A DNA stretch of 64,000 nucleotides from Nitrospinae bacterium AH_259_B05_G02_I21 (GTDB lineage Bacteria > JADFOP01), in NCBI GenBank assembly GCA_027717595.1, contig JALLOF010000005.1:1-64000 (forward strand), in the 5' to 3' direction. The stretch's first letter is position 1; every line of letters begins with the position of its first letter. Positions 15,835 to 24,293 of this stretch are shown in pieces. Made by a program: the position numbers and the translations under genes. The notes beneath the pieces were generated by a model. It ran no database searches, was not told the DNA's origin, and worked only from the letters and a program-made list of their open reading frames with translations.

Positions 15835-18653
15835 CGCGCCTTGGAGCTGCCCTGCAGATGGCGTCGTAGCCATCGGCCCGTCACCGAGCGCCTTGAGCGC
15901 ATGATGGCCTGAGGTGGACCCTCGGCCACGATCCGCCCGCCTTCCCCGCCACCGCCGGGGCCCAGGTCGATGACGTGATGGGCCTGGCTGATGAAGTCGA
16001 GGTTGTGCTCCACGACCACGAGGCTGTTGCCTTGGGCGAGCAGCCGCTCCATGGCCGCCAGCAGCCGCTGGATGTCGAAGCGGTGGAGCCCCGTCGTGGG
16101 CTCGTCGAACAGGAAGAGCCGGCCCCCCCGGGCCCCACGCAATTCCATGTAGGAGGCCAGCTTCATCCGCTGGGCCTCGCCGCCGCTCAGGCTCGTCGTA
16201 GGCTGGCCCAGCTTCAGGTAGCCGAGGCCCACCGCCGAGAGAGCCGCGAGCTTGCGGACCACCTCCGGGCGGTCAGCGAAGAAGCGTTGGGCCTCTCCGA
16301 CCGTCATCTCCAGGACCTCGTCGATCGTCCGGCCCTTGTAGCGAACCGTCAGGACCTCGGGCTTGAAGCGCCGGCCTCCGCAGACCTCGCACCGAAGAGA
16401 GAGGTCGGCCATAAAGTGCATCTCCACGGTGACCGTGCCGGTCCCCCGGCAGTCGGGGCAGCGACCGGAGGGGGTGTTGAAGGAAAAGTGGCTCGCCGTG
16501 ATGCCCAAGCGGCGCGCCTGGCGCGTGGCGGCGAAGAGCCGGCGGATTTCCTCCCAGGCCTTGCAGTACGTTACCGGGAGGCTTCGGATGGACCGGCCCG
16601 TGGGCGCCTGGCTCATGAGCACCACCTCCTCGATTTGTTCCAGCCCCTCGATCCGCTCCACCTCTCCGGTCTCCACACCGGGCTTTCCCCTCGAGCGGAG
16701 ATACCCGTGGTAGAGGACCAGCTCGATCAGCGTTGACTTGCCCGCGCCTGAGACGCCCGTCACGCAGACGAGCCGGCCGAGTGGCACCCGGACCGTGAGA
16801 TCGTGAAGATTGTTCTCCCGGGCGCCCACTATGGTGATGGCCGGGCCCTCGCCGTCGGGTGAGGCGGCCGCAAGGCGAAGCGGGGAGGGCCTCCGCAGCA
16901 TCCGTCCGGTCCGGGTCGGGGCCCGCTTGAGCCCAGCCACCGTCCCCTCGAAGAGGACCTCTCCCCCGAGGGCACCGCCGCCGGGTCCCAGGTCGATGAC
17001 GTGCTGGGCCCCCTCGATAACCGTCGGGTCGTGCTCGACCACCACGACCGTGTTGCCCATCCGGGTAAGGCGCTTCAGCACCCGAAGGAGCCGTCGGCTG
17101 TCGCGGGCGTGGAGCCCGATCGTCGGCTCGTCCAGGACGTAGAGGGTGTCGGTCAGGGCGCTCCCGAGCGCCGAGGCGAGGTGGATGCGCTGGGCCTCGC
17201 CGCCGCTCAGGGTTCGAGCCTGCCGGCCCAAGGTGAGGTAGTCGAGCCCCACAGCAAGGAGGTAGCCCAAGCGCGAGCGCACCTCCCTAAGCAGATGACG
17301 GGCCGCTTCGGCCTGAGAGGGCTCAAGCTCCAGGTCCTCAAAGAAGCGGGCCGCCTCCGAGAGGGTCATTTTCCAGATGTCGGTAATGGGTCGGCCTGCG
17401 AGGCGCACGGCCAGGGCCTCTTCCTTGAGCCGCCCCCCTCCACAGTCGGAACACGGCACGTAGCCGCGGTACTTGGCGAGCTGAATGCGCACGTGGGCCC
17501 TGTAGCGGCGACGCCCCATCCACTCGAAGAAGCCCTCGATGCCGTAGAAGTCATCCCACCCACGCCAGAGCCATCGGCGGCGGCGGGCCGACAGCTCCCG
17601 ATACGCCACGTCGGTCGGGATGCCCCGCTCGGCGCAGCACTCGAGCATCCACTCGTGCCAGTCGGCGTAGCCCGGCGTGCGCCACGGCGCCACGGCCCCC
17701 TCGGCCAAAGAAAGGCCGGGGTCGGGGATGACCTTGTCCCGGTCGATGATGATGATCCGGCCGAACCCCTCGCAGGCGGAGCAGGCCCCAAGCGGGCTGT
17801 TGAAGCTGAAGAGCTGGGAGGTCGGCTCCTCGAAGGCCCGCCCGCAACCGTTGCAGCTGAGATCCCGGTAGACGACGAGCCGCTCCCCTCCGAGGGACTC
17901 GACCCAGGCCTCCCCGCCGCCCAGGCGGAAGGCCTCTTCAAAAGCCTCGCGGAGCCGGCCGTCCGAGTCCGAGCCGAGGGCTAATCGGTCCACCACGACC
18001 GGCAGCGGTCCCTGAGGCGGCAAGGCCTCGGGAGGGCCCGCCGTGCAATCCACCAGCCGCCCATCCAGCCAGAGCCGGTAGAAGCCGCGGCGGACGAGCT
18101 CGTCGAGGGTCCGCCGCCGGCTTCGGCCCGACGGGACCGGGGCGCCGACGACCAGCCGGGCGCCCGCCCCGAAGCGCACGTGCACGCGGGAGGCGGCCGA
18201 CTCGGGCGTGTCGGGGCGCACGGGCTCCTCACACTCCGGGCAGACGAGCGTGCCCACCTTGGCATAGAGCAGCCTTAGAGAGTCGTTTATCTCCGTTATG
18301 GTCCCAACGGTGGAGCGCGCGTTCTTGACGGCGTTCTTCTGCTTCAAAGCGATAGCGGGCGGGACGTTCTCGATGCGGTCCACCTCGGGCCGCTCCATCC
18401 GCTCCAGAAAGAGCCGGGCGTAGGTCGACAGGCTCTCGACGTAGCGGCGCTGGCCCTCGGCGTAGAGGGTATCGAAGGCGAGGCTCGACTTGCCCGCCCC
18501 CGAGACCCCGGTGATGACGGTGAGGCGCCCGTGAGGGATGCGGCACGAGACGTTTTTCAGATTGTGGGTCCGGGCCCCCTCGATGAAAATCGCCGATCCG
18601 CCTGAGGTCCGCCTTAGGCGGGGACGGGGGCTCCGAGCTCGCTGGCGCGCCAT
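15831..18653 (-). CDS. uvrA: Excinuclease ABC subunit A (UvrA family)
   Basis: UvrA is the damage-recognition ATPase of nucleotide excision repair. The 940-residue protein has two ABC modules: Walker A GVSGAGKSSLAFDT near residue 50 and GVSGAGKSTLIELV in the second half, signatures LSGGEAQRIHLAS and LSGGEAQRMKLAS, and Walker B LYVLDEPTIGLH and LFLFDEPTTGLH. Zinc modules are visible as CPECEEPV, CNGCG...CSACEG and CPDC...CEVCGG. The region between the first Walker A and the CNGC zinc module is kept, so a UvrB-binding domain is probably present. The start at 18653 follows GGAGG; the frame extends further only through an intergenic repeat. Codons 11-19 are made of the dispersed palindrome TCCGCCTnAGG. 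It may be the main UvrA or a paralogue. Confidence 0.92.
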   Translation of the reverse strand: MARQRARSPRPRLRRTSGGSAIFIEGARTHNLKNVSCRIPHGRLTVITGVSGAGKSSLAFDTLYAEGQRRYVESLSTYARLFLERMERPEVDRIENVPPAIALKQKNAVKNARSTVGTITEINDSLRLLYAKVGTLVCPECEEPVRPDTPESAASRVHVRFGAGARLVVGAPVPSGRSRRRTLDELVRRGFYRLWLDGRLVDCTAGPPEALPPQGPLPVVVDRLALGSDSDGRLREAFEEAFRLGGGEAWVESLGGERLVVYRDLSCNGCGRAFEEPTSQLFSFNSPLGACSACEGFGRIIIIDRDKVIPDPGLSLAEGAVAPWRTPGYADWHEWMLECCAERGIPTDVAYRELSARRRRWLWRGWDDFYGIEGFFEWMGRRRYRAHVRIQLAKYRGYVPCSDCGGGRLKEEALAVRLAGRPITDIWKMTLSEAARFFEDLELEPSQAEAARHLLREVRSRLGYLLAVGLDYLTLGRQARTLSGGEAQRIHLASALGSALTDTLYVLDEPTIGLHARDSRRLLRVLKRLTRMGNTVVVVEHDPTVIEGAQHVIDLGPGGGALGGEVLFEGTVAGLKRAPTRTGRMLRRPSPLRLAAASPDGEGPAITIVGARENNLHDLTVRVPLGRLVCVTGVSGAGKSTLIELVLYHGYLRSRGKPGVETGEVERIEGLEQIEEVVLMSQAPTGRSIRSLPVTYCKAWEEIRRLFAATRQARRLGITASHFSFNTPSGRCPDCRGTGTVTVEMHFMADLSLRCEVCGGRRFKPEVLTVRYKGRTIDEVLEMTVGEAQRFFADRPEVVRKLAALSAVGLGYLKLGQPTTSLSGGEAQRMKLASYMELRGARGGRLFLFDEPTTGLHRFDIQRLLAAMERLLAQGNSLVVVEHNLDFISQAHHVIDLGPGGGGEGGRIVAEGPPQAIMRSRRSVTGRWLRRHLQGSSKAR
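18597..18621. repeat. TCCGCCTnAGGCGG palindrome inside the uvrA coding region
   Basis: Two overlapping units of the palindrome found in many intergenic sites lie within codons 11-19 of uvrA, encoding part of its basic N-terminal tail (PRLRRTSGG). The frame is not disturbed. Confidence 0.65.
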
Positions 18654-18710
18654 AGCACCTCCCTCCGGCCCGAGTCTAGCCCGGAGGTCCAGCCGAGCGC
18701 AAGCCGCCTT

Positions 18711-18743
18711 CCACACCATGTAGGGACAGGGCTTGCCCCTGTC
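18711..18743 (+). repeat. Left inverted repeat flanking the restriction island
   Basis: The 33 bp from CCACACCATG to CCCCTGTC match the reverse complement of 23200-23232 at 30 of 33 positions. Each arm also holds an internal hairpin (GACAGGG/CCCTGTC type). Confidence 0.65.
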
Positions 18744-18843
18744 GAGATCGTTCCTCAAAGAAATTCGATTGACCAATCTTACTAGGACATAGTAAACTGA
18801 ACTCTAAATTCTATACCCAACATAATAGCTCACGAAAATATAT

Positions 18844-20373
18844 ATGAAAAATCATAAAACAATAAGCTATCCAGCATCAGAATCGGGTACTGAGAAAATT
18901 GAACGCCTCAGATTAGTAATTCCTCAATTAGAACAACCGTCCTTTATTAACTGGCTTAAGGAACTAACGAGTCAAGAGGCAAGGTCCTTGCTTGGAGCTA
19001 ACTACAGGGAGCTTAAGGAGATAGCTATCACACAAAAGCGAAGTTTGTCTAATCTGGCATTTTTTATATTAGAAAGGAAGTACTCTGAAATGGCTACGAG
19101 TGGAGAACCACTTGGAAAGGATCTTCAAATTCACCAAAGTCTACTCCCTTTGCAAACTCATACTATGGGTGCTTACGGAACCTTTGCACCAAACCATCAA
19201 GAGTCAATTCATCGGTGGTATCCATACATTGAGGGGTTCTCGTCAAGCTTCGTTCAATCGCTTCTCGGCGAATTTGCGGGTCCAAATTGCCGAATATATG
19301 ACCCGTTTGCTGGAACCGGTACAACCGTTACCGTTTCTGCTACTAATGGATTGCTCCCCTTTTACTCAGAAATAAATCCTTTTATGCGTCTAGTCATAGA
19401 ATGTAAAACAAATAAAATTAGAGATGTTGTGGAAAATGAGAAAGAACTTAGAAATTACTTTGAAAAAATAGATAATTTTGCACGAATCAACCTTCCAACT
19501 TCAAAAAGTGCACAGGGTGAGCTGAAGAGAGCGTTTGGCGACCGACAATACTACAAAGCAAAAAGATTGAGGGAAATAGTTTCAATTAGAAGGTCCATTA
19601 CAGCTTGTAAACCTCGATTAACTACCTTTAGAAACTTTGCGCGATTAGCTCTCGGGTCCATAGCGGTAGCTTGCAGCGAGATGAAGCGAGCAGCGGACCT
19701 TCGTTATCGAACACCAAAAGAGCTACTACCAGATAAATTTTCTGTAATAGACGAATTTCAGAAAAAAACGTCCGAAATCTACTCAGACATATGTAGCGTA
19801 CAGACCAGTTTACCCACAGTAACCTGTCTTAGTGAGTCAGCTTTAGATGAATACCATTTTGACAAATATATTGACCTTGTTGTTACATCACCTCCCTATC
19901 TAAATGGCACAAATTATTTCCGAAACACCAAGATAGAGCTGTGGCTTACAGGTTTCATCTCATGTGAAAGGGAATTGAGATCGTTTAGGGATAAAGCCAT
20001 GACAGCTGGCATAAATAATGTCTTTAAAGGTGGACGCCCTGCTAAACGGCTTCCCATTGTTGATGACATTGTTTCTAAGTTAGATGATGTTGCTTACGAT
20101 AAGCGAATTCCCGAATTAGCAAGACGCTATTTCTCTGATTCAATTCTTTGGATCAATAATGTTTACCGTCTTTTAAGGCCTGGAGGCGTTGCGGTTATTG
20201 ATATTGGCGATTCGCGTTTTGCCGGAATAACTATACCCACTGATGAAATTTTGCTCTATATAGCCGAGATGTGCGGTTTTCTCCAAAACGAGATCCGTCA
20301 TGTACGTTGCCGAAGGTCTAAGGATGGCAGCCCACTGAAGCAAGTGCTATTAGTGCTCACCAAGCCACAATAG
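18844..20373 (+). CDS. DNA methyltransferase 1 of a restriction-modification island (N4-cytosine type)
   Basis: The 509-residue protein carries SAM-binding motif I DPFAGTGTT (153-161) and catalytic motif IV TSPPY (348-352), the form usual for N4-cytosine methylases. About 190 residues lie between them, so the motif order is I, then spacer or target-recognition part, then IV. A 120-residue N-terminal extension of unknown role precedes the core. Base composition is clearly AT-rich compared with uvrA and the downstream chromosomal genes, which indicates transfer. The next gene, nine bases downstream, encodes a second methyltransferase, and a nuclease gene converges on both: together they look like a Type II system with an asymmetric site needing one enzyme per strand. 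Confidence 0.85.
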   Translation: MKNHKTISYPASESGTEKIERLRLVIPQLEQPSFINWLKELTSQEARSLLGANYRELKEIAITQKRSLSNLAFFILERKYSEMATSGEPLGKDLQIHQSLLPLQTHTMGAYGTFAPNHQESIHRWYPYIEGFSSSFVQSLLGEFAGPNCRIYDPFAGTGTTVTVSATNGLLPFYSEINPFMRLVIECKTNKIRDVVENEKELRNYFEKIDNFARINLPTSKSAQGELKRAFGDRQYYKAKRLREIVSIRRSITACKPRLTTFRNFARLALGSIAVACSEMKRAADLRYRTPKELLPDKFSVIDEFQKKTSEIYSDICSVQTSLPTVTCLSESALDEYHFDKYIDLVVTSPPYLNGTNYFRNTKIELWLTGFISCERELRSFRDKAMTAGINNVFKGGRPAKRLPIVDDIVSKLDDVAYDKRIPELARRYFSDSILWINNVYRLLRPGGVAVIDIGDSRFAGITIPTDEILLYIAEMCGFLQNEIRHVRCRRSKDGSPLKQVLLVLTKPQ

Positions 20374-20381
20374 TTGAAAAA

Positions 20382-21533
20382 ATGAGAACAAGAACTAAGG
20401 AAAATCAAAGTAATTTCAAGCGAGCAGCGGTTGAATTCAGCCAAACCCTACCATACTTACAGGAGCCATATTCTCGACGCGCTTGGGGCAACGGCCTTCA
20501 TTCGCTATGTTCATATCAAGGAAAACTTAAGCCTTCGATAGCTCACTTCTTAGTTAAATTCTTTACTAATTCAGGAGACCGAGTACTCGACCCCATGTCA
20601 GGCTGCGGTACAATACCCCTCGAAGCATTTCTTCAAGGGCGTCATGCAATGGGCAATGATTTGCAGGAACTTGGTTACATATTAACTAGGGCCAAAGTTC
20701 AAACTGGTCTTGAAAGCGAAGTGGCCTCGGTCTTAAAAGATATTCTGCAACATATTGAAAAGAGGAAAAACAAACAGAACTTGTCTAGATACGATACATT
20801 TGGATTCAATGGGAAAATTCCGGAGTATTTCGATAAGATGACGCTGAGAGAAGTACTGGCTGCTCGAGAATACCTTAAACTAAATCCCTGCCGGTCTTGG
20901 GGTCAGGCGATTGTATATTCTTCCCTGCTACACATTCTACACGGAAATAGACCATATGCGCTTTCAAGGCGTTCACATTCTGTAATTCCACTCAAGCCAT
21001 CAGGAGAATTCGCCTACCGTGGATTAGCTCCTAGGCTAAAGGCTAAGATGGAACGCACTTTAGCTTGCTCTATCCCAGAGCACATGTTGGCAGGCACCGC
21101 AACCCAGCTTCCATTTTCTGAGTTGCCATATGACAATGAAATTGATGTGGTAATAACATCTCCTCCTTTTGTTGCATCTACTCGATTCTATGTATCAAAT
21201 TGGATGCGCCTCTGGTTATCCGGTTGGGAACCCCAAGATTTTAAAACCCGACCAAAGCAGTTCTTGGAATATCAGCAAAAAAAATCTATGGATGCGTACA
21301 TAGAGTTTTTTAATTGCTGTGGTAGATGGTTGCGCCCAAATGGAAAGTTAATAATGCACGTAGGAAAGACAAAGGCATGTAATATGGCAGAAGAACTTAT
21401 AATGCGTGCGGAAGATAAATTTGAACTCGTATATTTTTTTGATGAGGACGTAACCAGCCGTGAAAAATTTGGGATAAAGGACCAAGGAGCTACAATTTCA
21501 CATCAATTCGTGTTTTTTCGCCTCATCGAATAG
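20382..21533 (+). CDS. DNA methyltransferase 2 of the island
   Basis: The 383-residue protein has motif I DPMSGCGTIPLEAF (70-83), an acidic GNDLQELGY after it, and motif IV TSPPF (259-263), again with motif I first and a long middle segment. TSPPF/Y favours N4-cytosine modification. It starts eight bases after the stop of methyltransferase 1 and shares its AT-rich composition. The C-terminal HVGKTKACNMAEEL is a typical late methyltransferase strand. It probably modifies the second strand of the same recognition sequence; the sequence recognised cannot be told from here. Confidence 0.85.
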   Translation: MRTRTKENQSNFKRAAVEFSQTLPYLQEPYSRRAWGNGLHSLCSYQGKLKPSIAHFLVKFFTNSGDRVLDPMSGCGTIPLEAFLQGRHAMGNDLQELGYILTRAKVQTGLESEVASVLKDILQHIEKRKNKQNLSRYDTFGFNGKIPEYFDKMTLREVLAAREYLKLNPCRSWGQAIVYSSLLHILHGNRPYALSRRSHSVIPLKPSGEFAYRGLAPRLKAKMERTLACSIPEHMLAGTATQLPFSELPYDNEIDVVITSPPFVASTRFYVSNWMRLWLSGWEPQDFKTRPKQFLEYQQKKSMDAYIEFFNCCGRWLRPNGKLIMHVGKTKACNMAEELIMRAEDKFELVYFFDEDVTSREKFGIKDQGATISHQFVFFRLIE

Positions 21534-21593
21534 GCATAGATCTACTTCACGTCGATACTGCATATTTTCAAAAAGTTAAATCGCTTTTATCCA

Positions 21594-22850
21594 TTAAGAT
21601 AGGAAAGGTTCTGCAACATCAGCCCAGGCCCTGCGAGGAATGTGGTATTCTTCCGTTCGTCTTCTTTCAATTTGAGAGCCGATCACAGAAGCAGGATCTT
21701 GAATAAAATTAATAATGGGGTCGTCCCGTCCTAAGCCCTCAACAGTTACGAGAAAGTAGTTTTCTCTATGTTTTATTGCCGCTTCATACTCAAGACGGGT
21801 CAAAATTATCCTTCCTAACCGCCTAAGACTACTCTTCACTTCAACTAAAATGGCAGCATTTTCCCTTCTGGCCCATATATCGAATCCGAAACCACGACGA
21901 TTACTATAAAAAACAACTTCCCAGTCGTTAGCCTCAAGAAGCTTTCCAACCAACAATTCTCCATCGGTGCCTGAACTTGGTTCAGGGTACGACGGTGGGG
22001 TGTTTAGCTCTTGACTGGCCGTTGGTTGCGGTATTTGTAATGTAATTTGTCGACGATCTATTTCACGTGGAATAGGGATGATACCATTTGCTGCAAGGAC
22101 AAGTTGAGCACCCTGTCGTATGGCTGATGTTCCTAAGCCAAGTAATGAGAAGGTATGTAACCCCATATCTCTCCAGTTTTGGTATATCTTTCCTCTTGGG
22201 ATCCTCCGTCGAACTTCATTCAAAAGAATTTCACGGTTATTTGCATCAATATCACGAAAATCTCTAATACATCTAATCGCCCAGTTTATTTCTCTTTGGT
22301 CGCGTATTCTGGAAAGAAACAAATCGAACTCATCACGATCAATCCACCCATCGCATGATCTCATCACAGTTAATGCTGCTCGATATGGGGCTACGTTGAA
22401 TTCCCTATATTCTGCGGATCGGCCTCGTGTATACCATGGTTCCCTACTAAATCTTATCCTATTGAGAGCCACTTCTAAAACCGACGGCGAATAAGATTCT
22501 GTTGCAAGTTCTTTCCCTAAATCTGTTAAGTAAACCCTTCTCCAACTCCTACCATCAGCCCGTCGCAGTAAGGTCAGGGGCGTCTCCATCGCTAAAAGGT
22601 GATGTCGCCGAAGTATTCTTCCGGGATCAGCAACGGTTATTCCCACCAAATTACCAATTGATCTGTAATGGCCATCTGAAAGCATTAGGCCATTACTAGT
22701 AGCGGCACCGGCGTCATACAGGAGACTAGCGATGTCCTTCAGTCTGGCAGGAGTCAGATGAACACGCGTAATTAGAAACCAACCTCGGTCTCCTCTGTCT
22801 CCTTTATCTAATCTTCTAATTACGCGTCGATGTAGACTTTCAAAAGACAC
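21594..22850 (-). CDS. Restriction endonuclease with C-terminal PD-(D/E)XK domain (DUF3883-like)
   Basis: This 418-residue protein converges on the two methyltransferase genes. Residues about 296-372 form a PD-(D/E)XK nuclease resembling the NO VEIN C-terminal/DUF3883 family: an early Glu in GELLVGKLL (E298), GFDIWARR with D324, then ILVEVKSS with E337 and K339, and LTRLEYEAAIKHRENYFLVTV. Residues 20-120 look like winged-helix DNA-binding repeats (LTPARLKDIASLLYDAGAA, RVYLTDLGKELATES). DNA recognition at one end and cleavage at the other resembles Type IIS enzymes. Assignment as the restriction enzyme of the island is inferred from position and shared AT-rich composition. Confidence 0.75.
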   Translation of the reverse strand: MSFESLHRRVIRRLDKGDRGDRGWFLITRVHLTPARLKDIASLLYDAGAATSNGLMLSDGHYRSIGNLVGITVADPGRILRRHHLLAMETPLTLLRRADGRSWRRVYLTDLGKELATESYSPSVLEVALNRIRFSREPWYTRGRSAEYREFNVAPYRAALTVMRSCDGWIDRDEFDLFLSRIRDQREINWAIRCIRDFRDIDANNREILLNEVRRRIPRGKIYQNWRDMGLHTFSLLGLGTSAIRQGAQLVLAANGIIPIPREIDRRQITLQIPQPTASQELNTPPSYPEPSSGTDGELLVGKLLEANDWEVVFYSNRRGFGFDIWARRENAAILVEVKSSLRRLGRIILTRLEYEAAIKHRENYFLVTVEGLGRDDPIINFIQDPASVIGSQIERRRTEEYHIPRRAWADVAEPFLS

Positions 22851-22887
22851 TCATGCCCCCAAAGTACTCATGGCTAACTACTAAGTT

Positions 22888-23064
22888 TCAGTGAAAAAAC
22901 TGGGCCACCCTTTGTGGAGGTAACTCGGTCAGACGCATTAATGCGATGATACCCCTTTCGAGTGCTTCTATAAGGTTTTTAAAGGCTGGGCGATGTGTGT
23001 GCTCCGTTGAGTCCACGCGCTGGAGGTTTTCTCTTATTGCTTTAAGATATGCGTTGAAGGGCAC
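22888..23064 (-). pseudogene. Remnant of a Type ISP/Eco57I-like restriction enzyme N-terminus
   Basis: A 58-codon frame from a GTG at 23064 encodes VPFNAYLKAIRENLQRVD followed by STEHTHRPAFKNLIEAL. The TEhThRPaLk.LlEaL pattern is typical of the first 40 residues of large fused restriction-methylation enzymes; after that the frame drifts (MRLTELPPQRVAQFFH) and stops. It is therefore best read as a leftover N-terminal fragment beside the intact restriction island. No ribosome site is convincing. Confidence 0.45.
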
Positions 23065-23199
23065 GGCATCCGCCCCGGATGAATGCTGATGAGGTCGTTC
23101 GCCTGGCAGAATAGCAGTTTCAAAGGATGCAAATCAAGGGAGAGGGGCCGGATATCCCTACAACAACCTCATATGCTCCAAACACGGCATGTTGCGGCG

Positions 23200-23232
23200 G
23201 ACAGGGGTGAACCCTGTCCCTACATGGTGTGG
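23200..23232 (-). repeat. Right inverted repeat flanking the restriction island
   Basis: Reverse-complement partner of 18711-18743 (30 of 33 positions). The pair encloses about 4.5 kb that includes the two methyltransferases, the nuclease and the restriction-enzyme remnant. Confidence 0.65.
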
Positions 23233-23281
23233 AGGACCGGGATCAGGGGCGATCCCGGCTACCCGGTTTTGCGGACAGGGA

Positions 23282-23296
23282 CCCGCCTAAGGCGGG
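23282..23296. repeat. CCCGCCTAAGGCGGG palindrome
   Basis: Palindrome placed inside an ACAGGG...CTGTCC pair, giving a longer hairpin; lies between the restriction island and the toxin-antitoxin pair. Confidence 0.7.
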
Positions 23297-23350
23297 CTGT
23301 CCCGATGTATGTTATTATGACAAAGCAACGTATCGTGCAGGGGTTGCGAT

Positions 23351-23692
23351 GTGGAAAAAATCGACGCTACCGATTTACAAGCTGTGCTACGCCGTATACG
23401 AGTTCAGGCAGAAGCCGAAAACATTCTCATCACTCAACACGCCCACCAAGAGATGGTTGATAAAGAGATCACCATCGATGAGCTCTTGGAGGCTATCGCC
23501 GTGGGGCAGATTGTGGAGAACTATCCTGAACACCGCCGAGGGGCTTGTTGCCTGCTTTACGGCCTTTCCCGTGGCGACCGTTCTATACATATCGTCTGTA
23601 CCACAGCCCAACCATCGCTTATAATCATCACGGCCTATGAACCTAAACCACCACGATGGACGACGCCGACCCAGAGGGGGCGGGAGAAATGA
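23351..23692 (+). CDS. DUF4258 protein, probable toxin of a toxin-antitoxin pair
   Basis: The 113-residue protein has the DUF4258 pattern: ILITQHAHQEMVDKEITIDEL, then a GQIVENYPEHRRG stretch, a central strand (IHIVCTT) and LIIITAYEP at the end. DUF4258 proteins are small RelE/MqsR-like proteins usually paired with an antitoxin. The start is the GTG at 23351; an ATG two bases earlier belongs to another frame. Its stop overlaps the next start (ATGA), which encodes a YgiT-type zinc-finger protein, the usual partner. Toxicity is inferred, not shown. Confidence 0.75.
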   Translation: MEKIDATDLQAVLRRIRVQAEAENILITQHAHQEMVDKEITIDELLEAIAVGQIVENYPEHRRGACCLLYGLSRGDRSIHIVCTTAQPSLIIITAYEPKPPRWTTPTQRGREK

Positions 23693-23913
23693 AGTGCAGT
23701 ATTGAAGGATGCCCAGGGGATTACGAAGAGCGTCAGATCGCCCACACCGTCCGCCATAAGGGGCAGGTCATCGTGATCGACCACGTCCCAGCGGAGGTCT
23801 GTTTCGCGTGCGGGGACGTGCTTCTAAGGGCGGAGACCATCCGCCGGATCGAAACGTTGTTGGGAGAAGCGCCCCGTCCTGCGGGGACGGTCCCACTCTA
23901 CGAGTACGCCTGA
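23689..23913 (+). CDS. YgiT-type zinc-finger protein, probable antitoxin
   Basis: The 74-residue protein has two cysteine pairs, C3/C8 (KCSIEGCPG) and C39/C42 (VCFACGD), the YgiT/MqsA N-terminal zinc domain. The C-terminal helix-turn-helix of full MqsA is absent, as in the many short YgiT-type proteins, which end with a hydrophobic tail like the VPLYEYA here. Start at 23689 overlaps the DUF4258 stop, with GGGAGAA just upstream. It probably neutralises the upstream protein. Confidence 0.75.
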   Translation: MKCSIEGCPGDYEERQIAHTVRHKGQVIVIDHVPAEVCFACGDVLLRAETIRRIETLLGEAPRPAGTVPLYEYA

Positions 23914-24293
23914 CGGGACTGCTGCTAAGGATGCCGGGGTCAGTCCGCCTGAGGCGGACGACTACCCAGATCCCCTATATATCAACCACTTACAAGGGTT
24001 AGACACTCCCTTCCCTTCAATCCAGTTTCAGAAATCGCATGAATTTTGATAGTCGAAGCTAAATCAACATGTTATGGCGATTCGTGGCTTCTGGACACCC
24101 TTAGACACTCTACACTTACGTCCAAGGCCCGATTTTCCGGTAATCACTGCAATATCAATTCGCAACGCAAGGTTGGACGCTTCTGAAAAGTGTCTAAAAG
24201 TGTCTAAATGTGTCTAATCCGCCTTAGGCGGACCAGTATGGAAAGGGGCAGCCTCAGGAGGCTCGGATCCGCCTGAGGCGGACCTTAGGCGGA
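23914..24293. other. Repeat-rich intergenic region
   Basis: Contains palindromes GTCCGCCTGAGGCGGAC (23943-23959), TCCGCCTTAGGCGGA (24218-24232) and a fused double unit (24268-24294), plus a TTAGACAC at 24101 and three GTGTCTAA octamers at 24190, 24200 and 24210. No gene is seen. The last palindrome touches the stop codon of the next gene. Confidence 0.7.
24190..24217 (+). repeat. Three GTGTCTAA octamers with 10-bp period
   Basis: GTGTCTAA occurs at 24190, 24200 and 24210, exactly one helical turn apart, immediately before a TCCGCCTTAGGCGGA palindrome. The same octamer in tandem, same period, occurs near 42050 and 53940. Confidence 0.75.

Larger units (their letters stand above)
22851..23350. 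other. Boundary of the restriction island
   Basis: This 500-bp stretch holds the restriction-enzyme remnant (22888-23064), the right inverted repeat (23200-23232) and a CCCGCCTAAGGCGGG palindrome set between further ACAGGG/CTGTCC blocks (23273-23303). Nothing else is recognised. Confidence 0.55.

Noticed and set aside
18654-18776. Longer uvrA start
   Set aside because: The extra codons are built from the intergenic inverted repeat, and a good ribosome site sits at the 18653 start.
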